Part shown: one piece after another, positions 1-7,184 of the stretch
Layout of the letters: each line of letters starts with the position of its first letter
Numbering within the stretch: position 1 is the first letter of the stretch
Source of the DNA: an uncultured Candidatus Melainabacteria bacterium
Lineage (GTDB): Bacteria; Cyanobacteriota; Vampirovibrionia; Gastranaerophilales; Gastranaerophilaceae
Assembly: GCA_934675695.1 (NCBI GenBank)
Contig: CAKURN010000054.1
Coordinates: 1-8,070 of the forward strand
Direction: 5' to 3'
Length of the DNA stretch: 8,070 nucleotides
Position numbers and translations under genes: made by a program
The notes under the pieces: generated by a model
The model's input: only the letters and a program-made list of their open reading frames with translations
What the model was told of the DNA's origin: nothing
The model's database searches: none

Positions 1-448
1 GACGTTTTGCGATATCCATAATCACATCCATATCACAAGGTTGTCCATATAAATGAACAGGAATAATTGCTTTTGTTTTTGGAGTGATAGCTGCTTCGAT
101 TTTAGAAGCATCAATATTGAATGTATCAGGGTCGATATCAACAAAAACAGGTTTAGCACCAACGATACCGATTGATTCTGATGTTGCAACGAAAGTAAAT
201 GCTGTAGAAATTACTTCGTCACCTTCTCCTATATCAAGGGCTCTTAAGGCCAAATGTAAAGCGTCTGTTCCGGAGTTTAGTGCAACAGAATGTTTTACAT
301 CTAGGTATTCGCACATTTCTTTTTCAAATTCTTTGTTGTTAACGCCTAAAATATAAGAACCGCTACGCATAACTTCCAAAACGGCTTTTTCAGCTTCAGC
401 TGCGATTGTTTCGTACTGTCTTTTTGAATTAATTATAGGAATCTTCAT
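1..448 (-). CDS. DegT/DnrJ/EryC1/StrS-family PLP-dependent sugar aminotransferase (5' part only)
   Basis: This gene is truncated by the left window edge; 149 codons are visible from the ATG at 448-446, reading off position 1. The family transfers an amino group, usually from glutamate, to a keto-sugar nucleotide during synthesis of amino sugars for LPS, O-antigen, glycan or antibiotic pathways in the cytoplasm. The visible part shows the family's N-terminal pattern: MKIPIINS start, SGSYILG (29-35), the cofactor-phosphate loop NSGTDALHLALRAL (58-71), TAFTFVATSESI (82-93), GAKPVFVDID (97-106) and IPVHLYGQPCDMD (129-141). The catalytic lysine and the aspartate that holds the pyridine nitrogen lie beyond the edge, so activity cannot be judged. 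The start is supported by GAGGAG about 6 bases upstream. It follows tolC on the same strand with a 93-base gap, and probably opens a separate envelope-sugar locus. The exact substrate cannot be told from this fragment. Confidence 0.9.
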   Translation of the reverse strand, partial: MKIPIINSKRQYETIAAEAEKAVLEVMRSGSYILGVNNKEFEKEMCEYLDVKHSVALNSGTDALHLALRALDIGEGDEVISTAFTFVATSESIGIVGAKPVFVDIDPDTFNIDASKIEAAITPKTKAIIPVHLYGQPCDMDVIMDIAKR

Positions 449-478
449 CTTTTTCTCCTCTTGTTTGTATTTGTTATT

Positions 479-484
479 ATTATA
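479..484 (-). promoter_or_regulatory. Possible -10 box for the aminotransferase gene
   Basis: The minus strand carries a perfect TATAAT about 30 bases upstream of the aminotransferase ATG. No convincing TTGACA-like -35 sits 16-18 bases further upstream, so the promoter is uncertain. The 449-541 gap otherwise holds only the Shine-Dalgarno sequence and AT-rich DNA. I see no GC-rich hairpin with a T-run after the tolC stop, so read-through from the efflux operon is also possible. Confidence 0.35.
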
Positions 485-541
485 GTAGCACAATTTTTGG
501 TTTGTGTTTATTAAGAATAGATAAAGAAATTTATAAAAGTT

Positions 542-2092
542 CTACAATTCTTGGAAATTTTCAACGGCTTCTGAAGTTTCAGGTTTTAGAGTTTGTCCGA
601 TTGCTTTTTCCAAATTTGCTCTTGCTGAATTGTAATCATATATTGTTTGGAAGTAATTCAATTTCGCATTCGCAAGGGCTACTTGTGCGTCTTTTAACTC
701 TATTACATCGCCATAACCTACTTTGTATCTGCCTGATGTAATATCATAGTTTTCTTGTGCTTTTTCCATTGCAACTTTCATAACGGGTATTCTTGCTTTT
801 GCGTCTTTTAATCTGGTGTAGACTGTTTGGATTTCATAATATATGTCGTTAATTTGAGCTTTTGTGTCGAATTGCATTTGTTTGTAAGCAGCTTTTGCTT
901 CTTTAATTTGGAGTCCTGTTTGGACAGGGTTTACGGTAGGAAATGTCAAATATCCGCCATAACTCCACCATTCTCTAGCTGTAAAACTATCTACACCGCC
1001 ACGAGCGTAACTAGCTTGAAATTCCAAACTAGGAAGCCAAGTCTTCCAAGCCAATTTTACCATTTGATTTGCTTCATCAACATTAAGCATAGCACTTTTC
1101 AAGTCAGGTCTTGCTTCGTTTGCGATTTCTACTGCTTCTTTCATAGAAATTTTAACAGGTTCGTATTTTAAAGAAGTATCTACGGTATAAGGGTCTGAAA
1201 AAGGTAAACCTATTGCATTGTTGAGTTGAGAATAAGCAATATCAACATTGTTATTTGCAGAAATAAGTTGGCTTCTGGCATCTTCCATATTTGTTTGTGC
1301 AAACAATACATCGACTTTTGTTTTTGTACCAACTTCCCAAAAAGCAAGTGCTTGATTGTATGTTTGTTCGTATTGGTTCAATGTGTCCATTGCGACTTTT
1401 CTTTTGTCAAAAGCAAACAAAAGGTTGTAATATGCGTCTTTTACGGCACACAAAACTTCATTTACGGTTTTGTCTATTTGGGTTTTTGATTTTTCATAGT
1501 CAATTTTGTTGATTGTGTATTTGTTTTGCGTATAACCAAAGTCCCAAACGAGCTGTTTTACGCTGATTTGCCCAAGAGTGTATTTGTTGTAGGCTGCACC
1601 TTTCATATTCCTAATCATACTCAAATCGGGCATATTGTGATTCATAGAGCTTGTCCAATCGAGTCTTGGGGTGTAACCTGCAAGAGTTTCAAATTTTTGG
1701 TACTTTGCTTGTTCTGATTGAGCGTAAGCAGAGCGGATTTTTGGGTTGTTAATTAGTGCCAATTCTATGCAATCTGCCATATTTAATTCAACAGATTTTG
1801 CGACACTTCCTTCTAGTTTTATCAGTTTGTCTGATTTTTCGCCTACAGGCATATAGACATCTGTCGGGATTTTGTATTCTTCTTGAACTTTTTTTGTTAT
1901 TTTGTATTGTTTTTTTGGTTTTTCGGCTTTTACTTTTGTTCTTTTGGGCTTATCTTTTTTGAAGATTTTTAAACCCTTGTCTAATTGTTGGCGAGAAACC
2001 GTATCATTACTCAAATCTTCTTGAGAAAATGCAACGTTAAAAGAAGACAAAAAGCACAATAACAAAAATAATGTTTTTATTGTTTTATTCAC
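542..2092 (-). CDS. TolC-family outer-membrane efflux channel with Lys-rich N-terminal extension
   Basis: This is the outer-membrane exit duct of the tripartite pump encoded with the two upstream genes; it should trimerise and span outer membrane and periplasm. Residues 1-24 form a signal peptide (hydrophobic core FLLLCFLSSFNVAFS); no canonical lipobox is seen, so it is probably not a lipoprotein. The first outer-membrane-efflux repeat begins near 101 (VELNMADCIELALINNPKIRSA). The second begins near 317 (KISMKEAVEIANEARPDLKSA). Both are followed by long Ala/Gln-rich helices, ending with RYKVGYGDVIELKDAQVALANAKLN in two pieces around 456-480. Residues 25-100 are an unusual linker with about 15 lysines between 39 and 74. 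The start codon is GTG (2092-2090), which forms a GTGA overlap with the pump gene's stop. A GGAGGA inside the pump gene's last codons serves as ribosome binding site, indicating translational coupling. Stop is TAG. Family assignment is firm; the exported substrate is unknown. Confidence 0.95.
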   Translation of the reverse strand: MNKTIKTLFLLLCFLSSFNVAFSQEDLSNDTVSRQQLDKGLKIFKKDKPKRTKVKAEKPKKQYKITKKVQEEYKIPTDVYMPVGEKSDKLIKLEGSVAKSVELNMADCIELALINNPKIRSAYAQSEQAKYQKFETLAGYTPRLDWTSSMNHNMPDLSMIRNMKGAAYNKYTLGQISVKQLVWDFGYTQNKYTINKIDYEKSKTQIDKTVNEVLCAVKDAYYNLLFAFDKRKVAMDTLNQYEQTYNQALAFWEVGTKTKVDVLFAQTNMEDARSQLISANNNVDIAYSQLNNAIGLPFSDPYTVDTSLKYEPVKISMKEAVEIANEARPDLKSAMLNVDEANQMVKLAWKTWLPSLEFQASYARGGVDSFTAREWWSYGGYLTFPTVNPVQTGLQIKEAKAAYKQMQFDTKAQINDIYYEIQTVYTRLKDAKARIPVMKVAMEKAQENYDITSGRYKVGYGDVIELKDAQVALANAKLNYFQTIYDYNSARANLEKAIGQTLKPETSEAVENFQEL

Positions 2093-5000
2093 TTTTTATC
2101 GTTTCCTCCATCTTCTTTTATTATAGCCTGATTATTTTTTTTGTTCCATTTTTTGCTGGTTGCTTCTCTAAGACTCTGAATAATCACATAAAACGCAGGC
2201 ACCATTATTGTACCAATGATTGCTGCTGCTGTCATGCCCCCAAACACGGTTACGCCTAGTGATTTTCTTGATTCAGAACCGGGGCCTACTGCAACAACCA
2301 AAGGAAGAATACCAAATATAAACGCCAAAACCGTCATCATTACAGCTCTGAATCTTATTGTGATTGCTTTTTCAGCAGCTTCAATAATACCGGAACCGCT
2401 TTCTCGTTCGGTTTTTGCAAATTCAATAATCAAAATCGCTTGTTTAGCAGCCAAACCAATCAACATGATTAAACCGATTTGTGCATACAAATCAAGTGAC
2501 AACTGACTCCAAAGAGGAAATATTGCAAATACATATTGGAACAATACCGCCCCTAACATTGCAATCGGTGCAATTAACATAACACCAACCGGTAACATCC
2601 ACGATTCATACAATGCAACCAAGAACAAATAAACAAACACTAATGACATAACAAGAACGATACCTGTTTGTCCTTGTGATTGAATTTCTTGTAGAGATGT
2701 TCCTGACCAAGCAAAATCGGCATCTTTTGGCAAGTTTTCTTTTGACAATTTTTCCATTGTTTTTAAAGCATCACCGGAAGACTGACCGGCCACAGGGTTA
2801 CCTTGGATTTGAATAGAACGATACATGTTGAATCTCGTAATATCATAAGCACCCGTTGTAGGTTCAATTGTAATCAAACTCGACAATGGAGCAGATTTTC
2901 CATCTCCTGTTTTAACGTATACTTTGTCGATTGAATCAATCGCTGAACGATACTGTTCATCAGCCGACATCATAACCCTAAATACACGTCCATACAAGTT
3001 AAAGTCGTTTACATAATATGTACCAAATTGAGAAGCCAATGCCGTATAAACATCTTGGATATTTATTCCTAAAGCCATAATTTTTGCATAGTCAATTTTT
3101 AGCATTAATTGTGGAGTTTGAGGATTGTATTGCGTCATAACGCTTGTCAATTTTGGGTTTTGGTTTGCTGTTCTAATCAATGTAGAAGCCAAAGAATACA
3201 ATTCTTCAGGAGTTCTTGAGGCTTTGTCTAACAATTGATATTCAAAACCACCAAACATAGATAAACCGCTGATCGCAGGAGGAACGAATGTGTATATTCT
3301 AGCGTTCGGGTAATTTAAAGCCAATTGGTTTGCACGTTGTTTGATATCTTGCAAACTCTTGTGAGAGGCTTCTTTCTTTTCTTTTGATAAAAAGATATAT
3401 TTATACCAAGGAACAGAAAGTCTTGTTTTCCATTCGTCTAAATGCGTGATTAAAATTGCACTGTTTTGACCGTTGAAACCGCCTAAAGCAAGAACACTCT
3501 TTATTCCGGGGATTTTTAGAAATTCATTAGTCAATTCTTCAGTCAATTCACTGGTTTTTGATAGTGAAGTACCGTCTTTTAACAATACAGAAGTGAAAAC
3601 AGAGCCGTTGTCTTCTTCCGGCAAAAATCCTGATGGAATTATTTTGAATATTCCAATCAACATCAAAACAAGAATAACATAAGTTATAATGGTTCTTTTT
3701 GGTGTTTCGATAAAGTATTTTGCCCCTTCGATAAAGCTCATTTTGGTTCTTTCAAACCATCTGTCAAATTTCTTTAAAGAAACGTCCCAGCCATAAGCCA
3801 AAAATTCACCCCAAGCTTTTGCTAATTCCAGTCCTTTTAGTTCTTTTTTGTCTTCCCAATAGCTGTTATATAGTTCTCTATATTTTTCATAGAAGCTTCT
3901 TTGGGGCATATCTTCTTTAGAACGCAAGAAAATTGCACACAAAGCAGGAGCTAAAGTTAAAGCCATAACAGTTGAAATACCAACAGAAACAGCAATTGTT
4001 ATTGCGAATTGTTGATACATTTTTCCTGTAATTCCGGGGATAAAAGCAACAGGAACGAAAACCGCCATCAATACAAGAGAAGTTGCAACAACGGCTCCTG
4101 AAACTTCTTCCATAGAAATAATAGCAGCTTCTTTCGGTTTTAAGCCCAATTCAATATGCCTTTGTACGTTTTCAACAACAACAATCGCATCGTCGACAAC
4201 TGTACCAACCGCAAGCACCAGTCCGAATAAAGTCAAAGTATTGATTGAAAAACCAAAAGCAGCAAAAGCAGCAAATGTACCAATCAAAGAAACAGGAATT
4301 GCAACGAATGGAATGATACTTGCTCTCCAATCGCCAAGGAAAAGATATACAGTTGCAACAACGATAAATACTGCAAGAACAATCGCTTTTACTACTTCTT
4401 CTAATGAATCTTTTACAGAATCTGTAGCGTTGTAGAAAACACTGTATTCTATGCCATCGGGGAAATTTTGTGCCAATTTTTCCATTCTTTTGTTACAAGC
4501 ATCAGCAACAGCAATTGAATTTGCATAAGACAATTGAGTAACAGACATTACAGCAACTGAAGAATTGTCAACTTTTCCTTCTGTTACGTAGTTTTCACCC
4601 GCTAATTCAACTCGAGCTACATCTTTTACTTTTATTGCTTGTCCGTTAACGTCAGAGCGGACGATTACGTTTTCAAATTCTTCAACAGTTTTTAGACGCC
4701 CCGGGGTTCTTAATGTGATTGCCATTTCTTTTTTGTCTATGATAGGCTCGTTACCCAAAGCACCGGCTGAAACCTGAGCGTTTTGGGCATTGATTGCATT
4801 TGATACTTCTGATGGTGAAACATTCAATGCAGCAAGCTTTTGGCTATCCAGCCAAATTCTCATAGAGTAGTCTTTTCCACCAAAAACTTGAACTTCTGCA
4901 ACACCATCAATACGTGATAATTCGTCTTTTAAATATATTGCAGCGTAATTTGATAAAGTAATCAAGTCTACAGAATTGTCGGGCGAATAAATACCATAAT

Positions 5001-5421
5001 ATAACAAACCGCCACCACCTGTGTTTTGCTTTACGGTCAAACCGTAACGAGATACGTCAGATGGAAGACGAGAAGTTACCAAAGAAACTTTATTTTGAAC
5101 GTTTACAACGTTCATATTAGGGTCAGAACCTACTTCAAAATAAATATTAAGCGAATAAGAGCCGTCTTTTGAATCTGATGTCATATATAACATGTGTTCA
5201 ACACCGTTTACGGCTGATTCAATCGGGGCTGCAACAGTTGATTCAATAACATCGGAACTCGCACCCATATATGTTGCACTAACTCTTACTTGCGGAGGAG
5301 TAACGTTTGGGTATTGTTCAAGAGGAAGTTTGGTCATTGCGATTATACCAACGAGTATGATTACGATTGATATAACTAATGCAAATCTTGGACGGTCTAT
5401 AAAAAATTTTGAATCTAACAT
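2089..5421 (-). CDS. RND efflux pump, inner-membrane transporter (HAE1/AcrB type)
   Basis: A 1110-residue proton-driven RND transporter that should take substrates from periplasm and inner membrane and pass them through the adaptor to the TolC-like channel. Twelve membrane segments are expected: TM1 at about 10-29, TM2-6 at about 343-500, TM7 at about 577-596, TM8-12 at about 920-1085, with two large periplasmic loops. The proton-relay residues of AcrB are all visible: D410-D411 in TM4 (GTVVDDAIVVVENV), K993 in TM10 (GLAAKQAILIIEF), and R1023 plus T1030 in TM11 (RFRAVMMTVLAF). The HME metal-pump signature is absent, so drugs, bile salts or lipophilic solutes fit better than metals. It is about 60 residues longer than AcrB, mostly from a longer cytosolic TM6-TM7 loop (about 500-575) and an extra basic stretch near 665-690. 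ATG at 5421 is preceded by AAGGAACC. It overlaps tolC and is separated from the adaptor gene by a tandem repeat. Confidence 0.97.
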   Translation of the reverse strand: MLDSKFFIDRPRFALVISIVIILVGIIAMTKLPLEQYPNVTPPQVRVSATYMGASSDVIESTVAAPIESAVNGVEHMLYMTSDSKDGSYSLNIYFEVGSDPNMNVVNVQNKVSLVTSRLPSDVSRYGLTVKQNTGGGGLLYYGIYSPDNSVDLITLSNYAAIYLKDELSRIDGVAEVQVFGGKDYSMRIWLDSQKLAALNVSPSEVSNAINAQNAQVSAGALGNEPIIDKKEMAITLRTPGRLKTVEEFENVIVRSDVNGQAIKVKDVARVELAGENYVTEGKVDNSSVAVMSVTQLSYANSIAVADACNKRMEKLAQNFPDGIEYSVFYNATDSVKDSLEEVVKAIVLAVFIVVATVYLFLGDWRASIIPFVAIPVSLIGTFAAFAAFGFSINTLTLFGLVLAVGTVVDDAIVVVENVQRHIELGLKPKEAAIISMEEVSGAVVATSLVLMAVFVPVAFIPGITGKMYQQFAITIAVSVGISTVMALTLAPALCAIFLRSKEDMPQRSFYEKYRELYNSYWEDKKELKGLELAKAWGEFLAYGWDVSLKKFDRWFERTKMSFIEGAKYFIETPKRTIITYVILVLMLIGIFKIIPSGFLPEEDNGSVFTSVLLKDGTSLSKTSELTEELTNEFLKIPGIKSVLALGGFNGQNSAILITHLDEWKTRLSVPWYKYIFLSKEKKEASHKSLQDIKQRANQLALNYPNARIYTFVPPAISGLSMFGGFEYQLLDKASRTPEELYSLASTLIRTANQNPKLTSVMTQYNPQTPQLMLKIDYAKIMALGINIQDVYTALASQFGTYYVNDFNLYGRVFRVMMSADEQYRSAIDSIDKVYVKTGDGKSAPLSSLITIEPTTGAYDITRFNMYRSIQIQGNPVAGQSSGDALKTMEKLSKENLPKDADFAWSGTSLQEIQSQGQTGIVLVMSLVFVYLFLVALYESWMLPVGVMLIAPIAMLGAVLFQYVFAIFPLWSQLSLDLYAQIGLIMLIGLAAKQAILIIEFAKTERESGSGIIEAAEKAITIRFRAVMMTVLAFIFGILPLVVAVGPGSESRKSLGVTVFGGMTAAAIIGTIMVPAFYVIIQSLREATSKKWNKKNNQAIIKEDGGNDKK

Positions 5422-5445
5422 ATTGGTTCCTTTTGGGTTTTTGCT

Positions 5446-5548
5446 CCTGTCAAATCAGAGATTTGAAACGTCGCTATCGTTATGCTTAATCGTCAAAGTT
5501 CATCACTTTGCCGATTATCGCATCGGCTTCGCATTTTACTTCGCACAG
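5446..5548. repeat. Hairpin repeat copy 2 (diverged), next to the pump gene
   Basis: Copy 2 of a repeat present three times in the window. On the plus strand it starts CCTGTCAAATC and ends TTTTACTTCGCACAG; copy 1 has CCTGTGAAATC and ATTTACTTCGCACAGG at the same places. Its inner AACGTCGCTATC matches AACGGCGGCTATC of the other copies. It holds three hairpins: CAAATC-aga-GATTTG (5451-5465); a long one, 5487-5499 pairing with 5505-5517 with one T/C mismatch and loop TCATC; and CCGAT...ATCGG (5511-5526), which would compete with the long one. It lacks about 30 bases in the left half that copy 1 has, and carries about 20 extra bases before the right end. It is followed directly, in the operon direction, by the pump gene's ribosome binding site. 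The function is unknown. Confidence 0.75.
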
Positions 5549-5564
5549 TTTGTGGTTTTTTCCG

Positions 5565-5676
5565 CCTGTGAAATCAAAGATTTCTTCACTCCTTTCGCTT
5601 TCGCTCCAGTCGTAACGGCGGCTATCTAAGGTCTTTCGTAAATTAAATCTCAACGATTTAATTTACTTCGCACAGG
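5565..5676. repeat. Hairpin repeat copy 1, abutting the adaptor gene stop
   Basis: A 112-base element bounded by short inverted ends, CCTGTG (5565-5570) and CACAGG (5671-5676). Its conserved right end overlaps the TAA stop of the adaptor gene by two bases if the shared TTT is counted. It contains a small hairpin GAAATC-aaa-GATTTC (5570-5584), a purine/pyrimidine-biased stretch (5585-5606), and a 22-base block (5607-5628) identical to one in copy 3. It also contains a perfect 12-bp hairpin, GTAAATTAAATC (5638-5649) with GATTTAATTTAC (5655-5666) and loop TCAAC. Read on the minus strand, the first 19 bases (AAACCTGTGCGAAGTAAAT) are identical to copy 3. Copies 1 and 2 lie in tandem, with left ends 119 bases apart and 16 bases between them, and nearly fill the adaptor-pump gap. 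No target-site duplication or transposase is visible. It could be a MITE, a REP/ERIC-like unit or a transcript-processing element. Confidence 0.85.
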
Positions 5677-5677
5677 T

Positions 5678-6817
5678 TTATTCTTCTTGCTTCACTTCGG
5701 TTTTCACTTTCATTTTTGGCATGATTTTTGTTATATTTGTTGAAATATATTTATCATCTTTAGTCAATCCACTTTCTATAATCCAGTATTTTTCATACTG
5801 TCCGTTGTCTTTAAAGTATTTTTGCTGAACGGTATTGTCTTTATCGACAACATAAACATATCTGCCTTTTGAATCTTGCAAAGCAAACTCCATCGGAACA
5901 ACTAAAACATTGTTCTTTTGGTTAGAATAAACTTTTACTTTTACAAAATCTCCGGGGATTAAGAAGTTTTCATCATTTTGAAATGTTGCACGAAAATCGA
6001 GAGTGCCTGTTGTGTTTGAAATTTGGTTATCCCAAAAGTCCTGTACGCCTTTTATAGGGTATGTTTGACCAGATGGCAAAACAACTTCTACTTTTATTGG
6101 CTCATTGCCTTTTTTTGGAATAAAGTCTTGTTTTCTTATTTCATTAAACAATTTTGAATCAACGGAATATTTTACATAAATCGGGTTTGTCTTTGTGATT
6201 GTTGCGATTGCTCCGTTTGTAATTGTGACATAGTTTCCTTCTTGAATTTGAAGTGAGCCGATTCTGCCGTCTGTTGGAGCTTTTATTGTTGTGTAGCCCA
6301 GTTTTCTTTGGGCTTCTGCAACTGCTGCAGAGGCTGATTTTACTGAAGCTTGTGCTGCTAATTTGTCTGCATATAAACCATCATAAGTCGATTTTGAGAT
6401 GTAATCTTTTTTAACCAACTCAGCTCCTCTATCATAATCACGAGTAGCCTTGTATAGAGTAGCTTTTGCGTTTTGCAACTGAGCTTTTGCGTCATTTAAA
6501 GCGTTTATGTATTGGGTTTGTTCGATTGTAAATAGGACTTGTCCTTTTTTTACATAATCGCCTTCAGAAAAATGTTTCTTTTGCAAATATCCTTCAATTC
6601 TGGCAACTAAATCAACTTTGTCCATTGATTGGACTCTGCCTGGAATTTCGATTGATTTGAATATTTCTTTTTCTTCTACTTGGTTTTGTTCAACAACGGG
6701 AGTTGAAGCAGCCTGAAGTTGTTTATTTCTTTGGATTTCATTGTATTTTGTAAACGAAAAGCGTATCAAAATGCATACTAATATTACTATAGAAGTTATA
6801 ATTAGAGTTTTTTTCAT
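5678..6817 (-). CDS. RND efflux periplasmic adaptor (membrane fusion protein, HlyD/AcrA type)
   Basis: This 379-residue adaptor should bridge the RND pump and the TolC-like channel in the periplasm. Residues 4-22 (LIITSIVILVCILIRF core) form a membrane anchor or signal segment; Cys15 is not in a good lipobox, so anchoring by an uncleaved helix is more likely than by lipid. The lipoyl-like half-motifs are at about 67-100 (VDLVARIEGYLQKKHFSEGD, then VKKGQVLFTIEQ) and 176-197 (TTIKAPTDGRIGSLQIQEGN). The coiled-coil hairpin, about 100-172, is Ala/Lys/Gln-rich. The beta-barrel includes TGTLDFRATFQND and IPGDFVKVKV (270-297), and the membrane-proximal domain runs to the end. GGGGAG lies 10 bases before the ATG. 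It is the first gene of the minus-strand efflux operon, and a 256-base repeat-filled gap separates it from the pump gene. The role is firm from motifs and context; substrate unknown. Confidence 0.96.
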   Translation of the reverse strand: MKKTLIITSIVILVCILIRFSFTKYNEIQRNKQLQAASTPVVEQNQVEEKEIFKSIEIPGRVQSMDKVDLVARIEGYLQKKHFSEGDYVKKGQVLFTIEQTQYINALNDAKAQLQNAKATLYKATRDYDRGAELVKKDYISKSTYDGLYADKLAAQASVKSASAAVAEAQRKLGYTTIKAPTDGRIGSLQIQEGNYVTITNGAIATITKTNPIYVKYSVDSKLFNEIRKQDFIPKKGNEPIKVEVVLPSGQTYPIKGVQDFWDNQISNTTGTLDFRATFQNDENFLIPGDFVKVKVYSNQKNNVLVVPMEFALQDSKGRYVYVVDKDNTVQQKYFKDNGQYEKYWIIESGLTKDDKYISTNITKIMPKMKVKTEVKQEE

Positions 6818-6899
6818 AGTTAAAATTCTCCCCTGAAGTCTATTTTAGCTTAAAAGGCTGATAGTATAAATAAAAATCATATATTTGGTGTAGATGACT

Positions 6900-6927
6900 A
6901 TTATATGTGCTAAATCTAATTTTACAA
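6900..6927 (-). promoter_or_regulatory. Sigma70-type promoter of the efflux operon
   Basis: On the minus strand, TTGTAA (6927-6922) and a perfect TATAAT (6905-6900) are separated by 16 bases. Transcription would begin near 6893, giving a leader of about 75 bases before the adaptor ATG. This leader is AT-rich and shows no strong structure. No regulator gene for the pump is seen in the window. The 6818-7033 gap also holds an inverted repeat (listed separately) and the ribosome binding site of the plus-strand small ORF. Confidence 0.6.
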
Positions 6928-6965
6928 GAACAGTCTGAATAGACAAGAAACAAATTAACAAATCA

Positions 6966-7006
6966 GGTAATTTAAAAAATTTTAAAATTGAGATAATAAA
7001 ATTACC
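6966..7006. promoter_or_regulatory. Inverted repeat GGTAATTT...AAATTACC in the divergent gap
   Basis: A perfect 8-base inverted repeat (6966-6973 and 6999-7006) has a 25-base AT-rich centre that itself contains partly self-complementary AAATTTT stretches. It lies between the efflux promoter and the small plus-strand ORF, just upstream of the latter's Shine-Dalgarno. It could be an operator or a leader hairpin. In such AT-rich DNA it may also be chance. No good -35/-10 pair for the small ORF is visible nearby. Confidence 0.25.
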
Positions 7007-7033
7007 CCTTTTTAAGATTAGAAAGGAGGAAAT

Positions 7034-7174
7034 ATGATAAAATACTTCCACTTTTTATATAGAAAAATGAAAAAATACGATAAAAACGCCCAAAACCCCT
7101 TTTATTACAAAAAAATAAATGAAATAAAAGAAGCGACTTACGTTTGGGTAGAAAAACCAAAAGGTGCGAATTAA
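7034..7174 (+). CDS. Small 46-residue basic, Tyr/Lys-rich hypothetical protein
   Basis: I do not recognise this protein. It begins MIKYFHFLYRKMKKYDKNAQ and ends VWVEKPKGAN. It is rich in Lys, Tyr and Asn, basic, and has no signal peptide or clear membrane segment. The case for a real gene is its signals. AAAGGAGGA sits 4-5 bases before the ATG at 7034, the best ribosome binding site in the window, and the TAA stop falls in the loop of a strong terminator hairpin. It is the only plus-strand gene here, divergent from the efflux operon and convergent with csoR. A clear promoter is missing from the 200 bases upstream. It could be a small regulatory or stress protein, or the remnant of a longer gene. 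Expression is likely but function is open. Confidence 0.6.
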   Translation: MIKYFHFLYRKMKKYDKNAQNPFYYKKINEIKEATYVWVEKPKGAN

Positions 7175-7184
7175 CGCACCTTTT
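7159..7184. terminator. Bidirectional Rho-independent terminator shared by convergent genes
   Basis: A perfect 10-bp stem, AAAAGGTGCG (7159-7168) with CGCACCTTTT (7175-7184), has loop AATTAA. The T-run TTTTACTTT follows on the plus strand, and TTTTGGTTTTT ends the minus-strand reading. The stop codon of the small plus-strand ORF (7172-7174) lies in the loop. The csoR stop (7183-7185) overlaps the other foot of the stem. It therefore should end both transcripts and separates the metal unit from the efflux operon. Confidence 0.85.

Noticed and set aside
84..356. Plus-strand 90-residue reading frame at the left edge
   Set aside because: It is antisense to the aminotransferase, whose frame shows the conserved cofactor-binding motifs.
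5192..5629. Plus-strand 145-residue reading frame across the pump start and the repeats
   Set aside because: The left part is antisense to the pump's N-terminus and the rest is repeat DNA. No ribosome binding site or family resemblance was found.
5638..5666. Rho-independent terminator after the adaptor gene
   Set aside because: The stem is almost entirely A/T, and on the minus strand no T-run follows it. The same hairpin recurs as part of a larger repeat, so a plain terminator is not the best reading.
5446..5676. CRISPR array in the adaptor-pump gap
   Set aside because: There are only two diverged units, each internally structured, with no constant short repeat and unique spacers and no cas genes.
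6845..7051. Minus-strand 68-residue hydrophobic reading frame
   Set aside because: It would start at a GTG without a Shine-Dalgarno, cross the small plus-strand ORF start and cover the efflux promoter. The composition is what AT-rich noncoding DNA gives.
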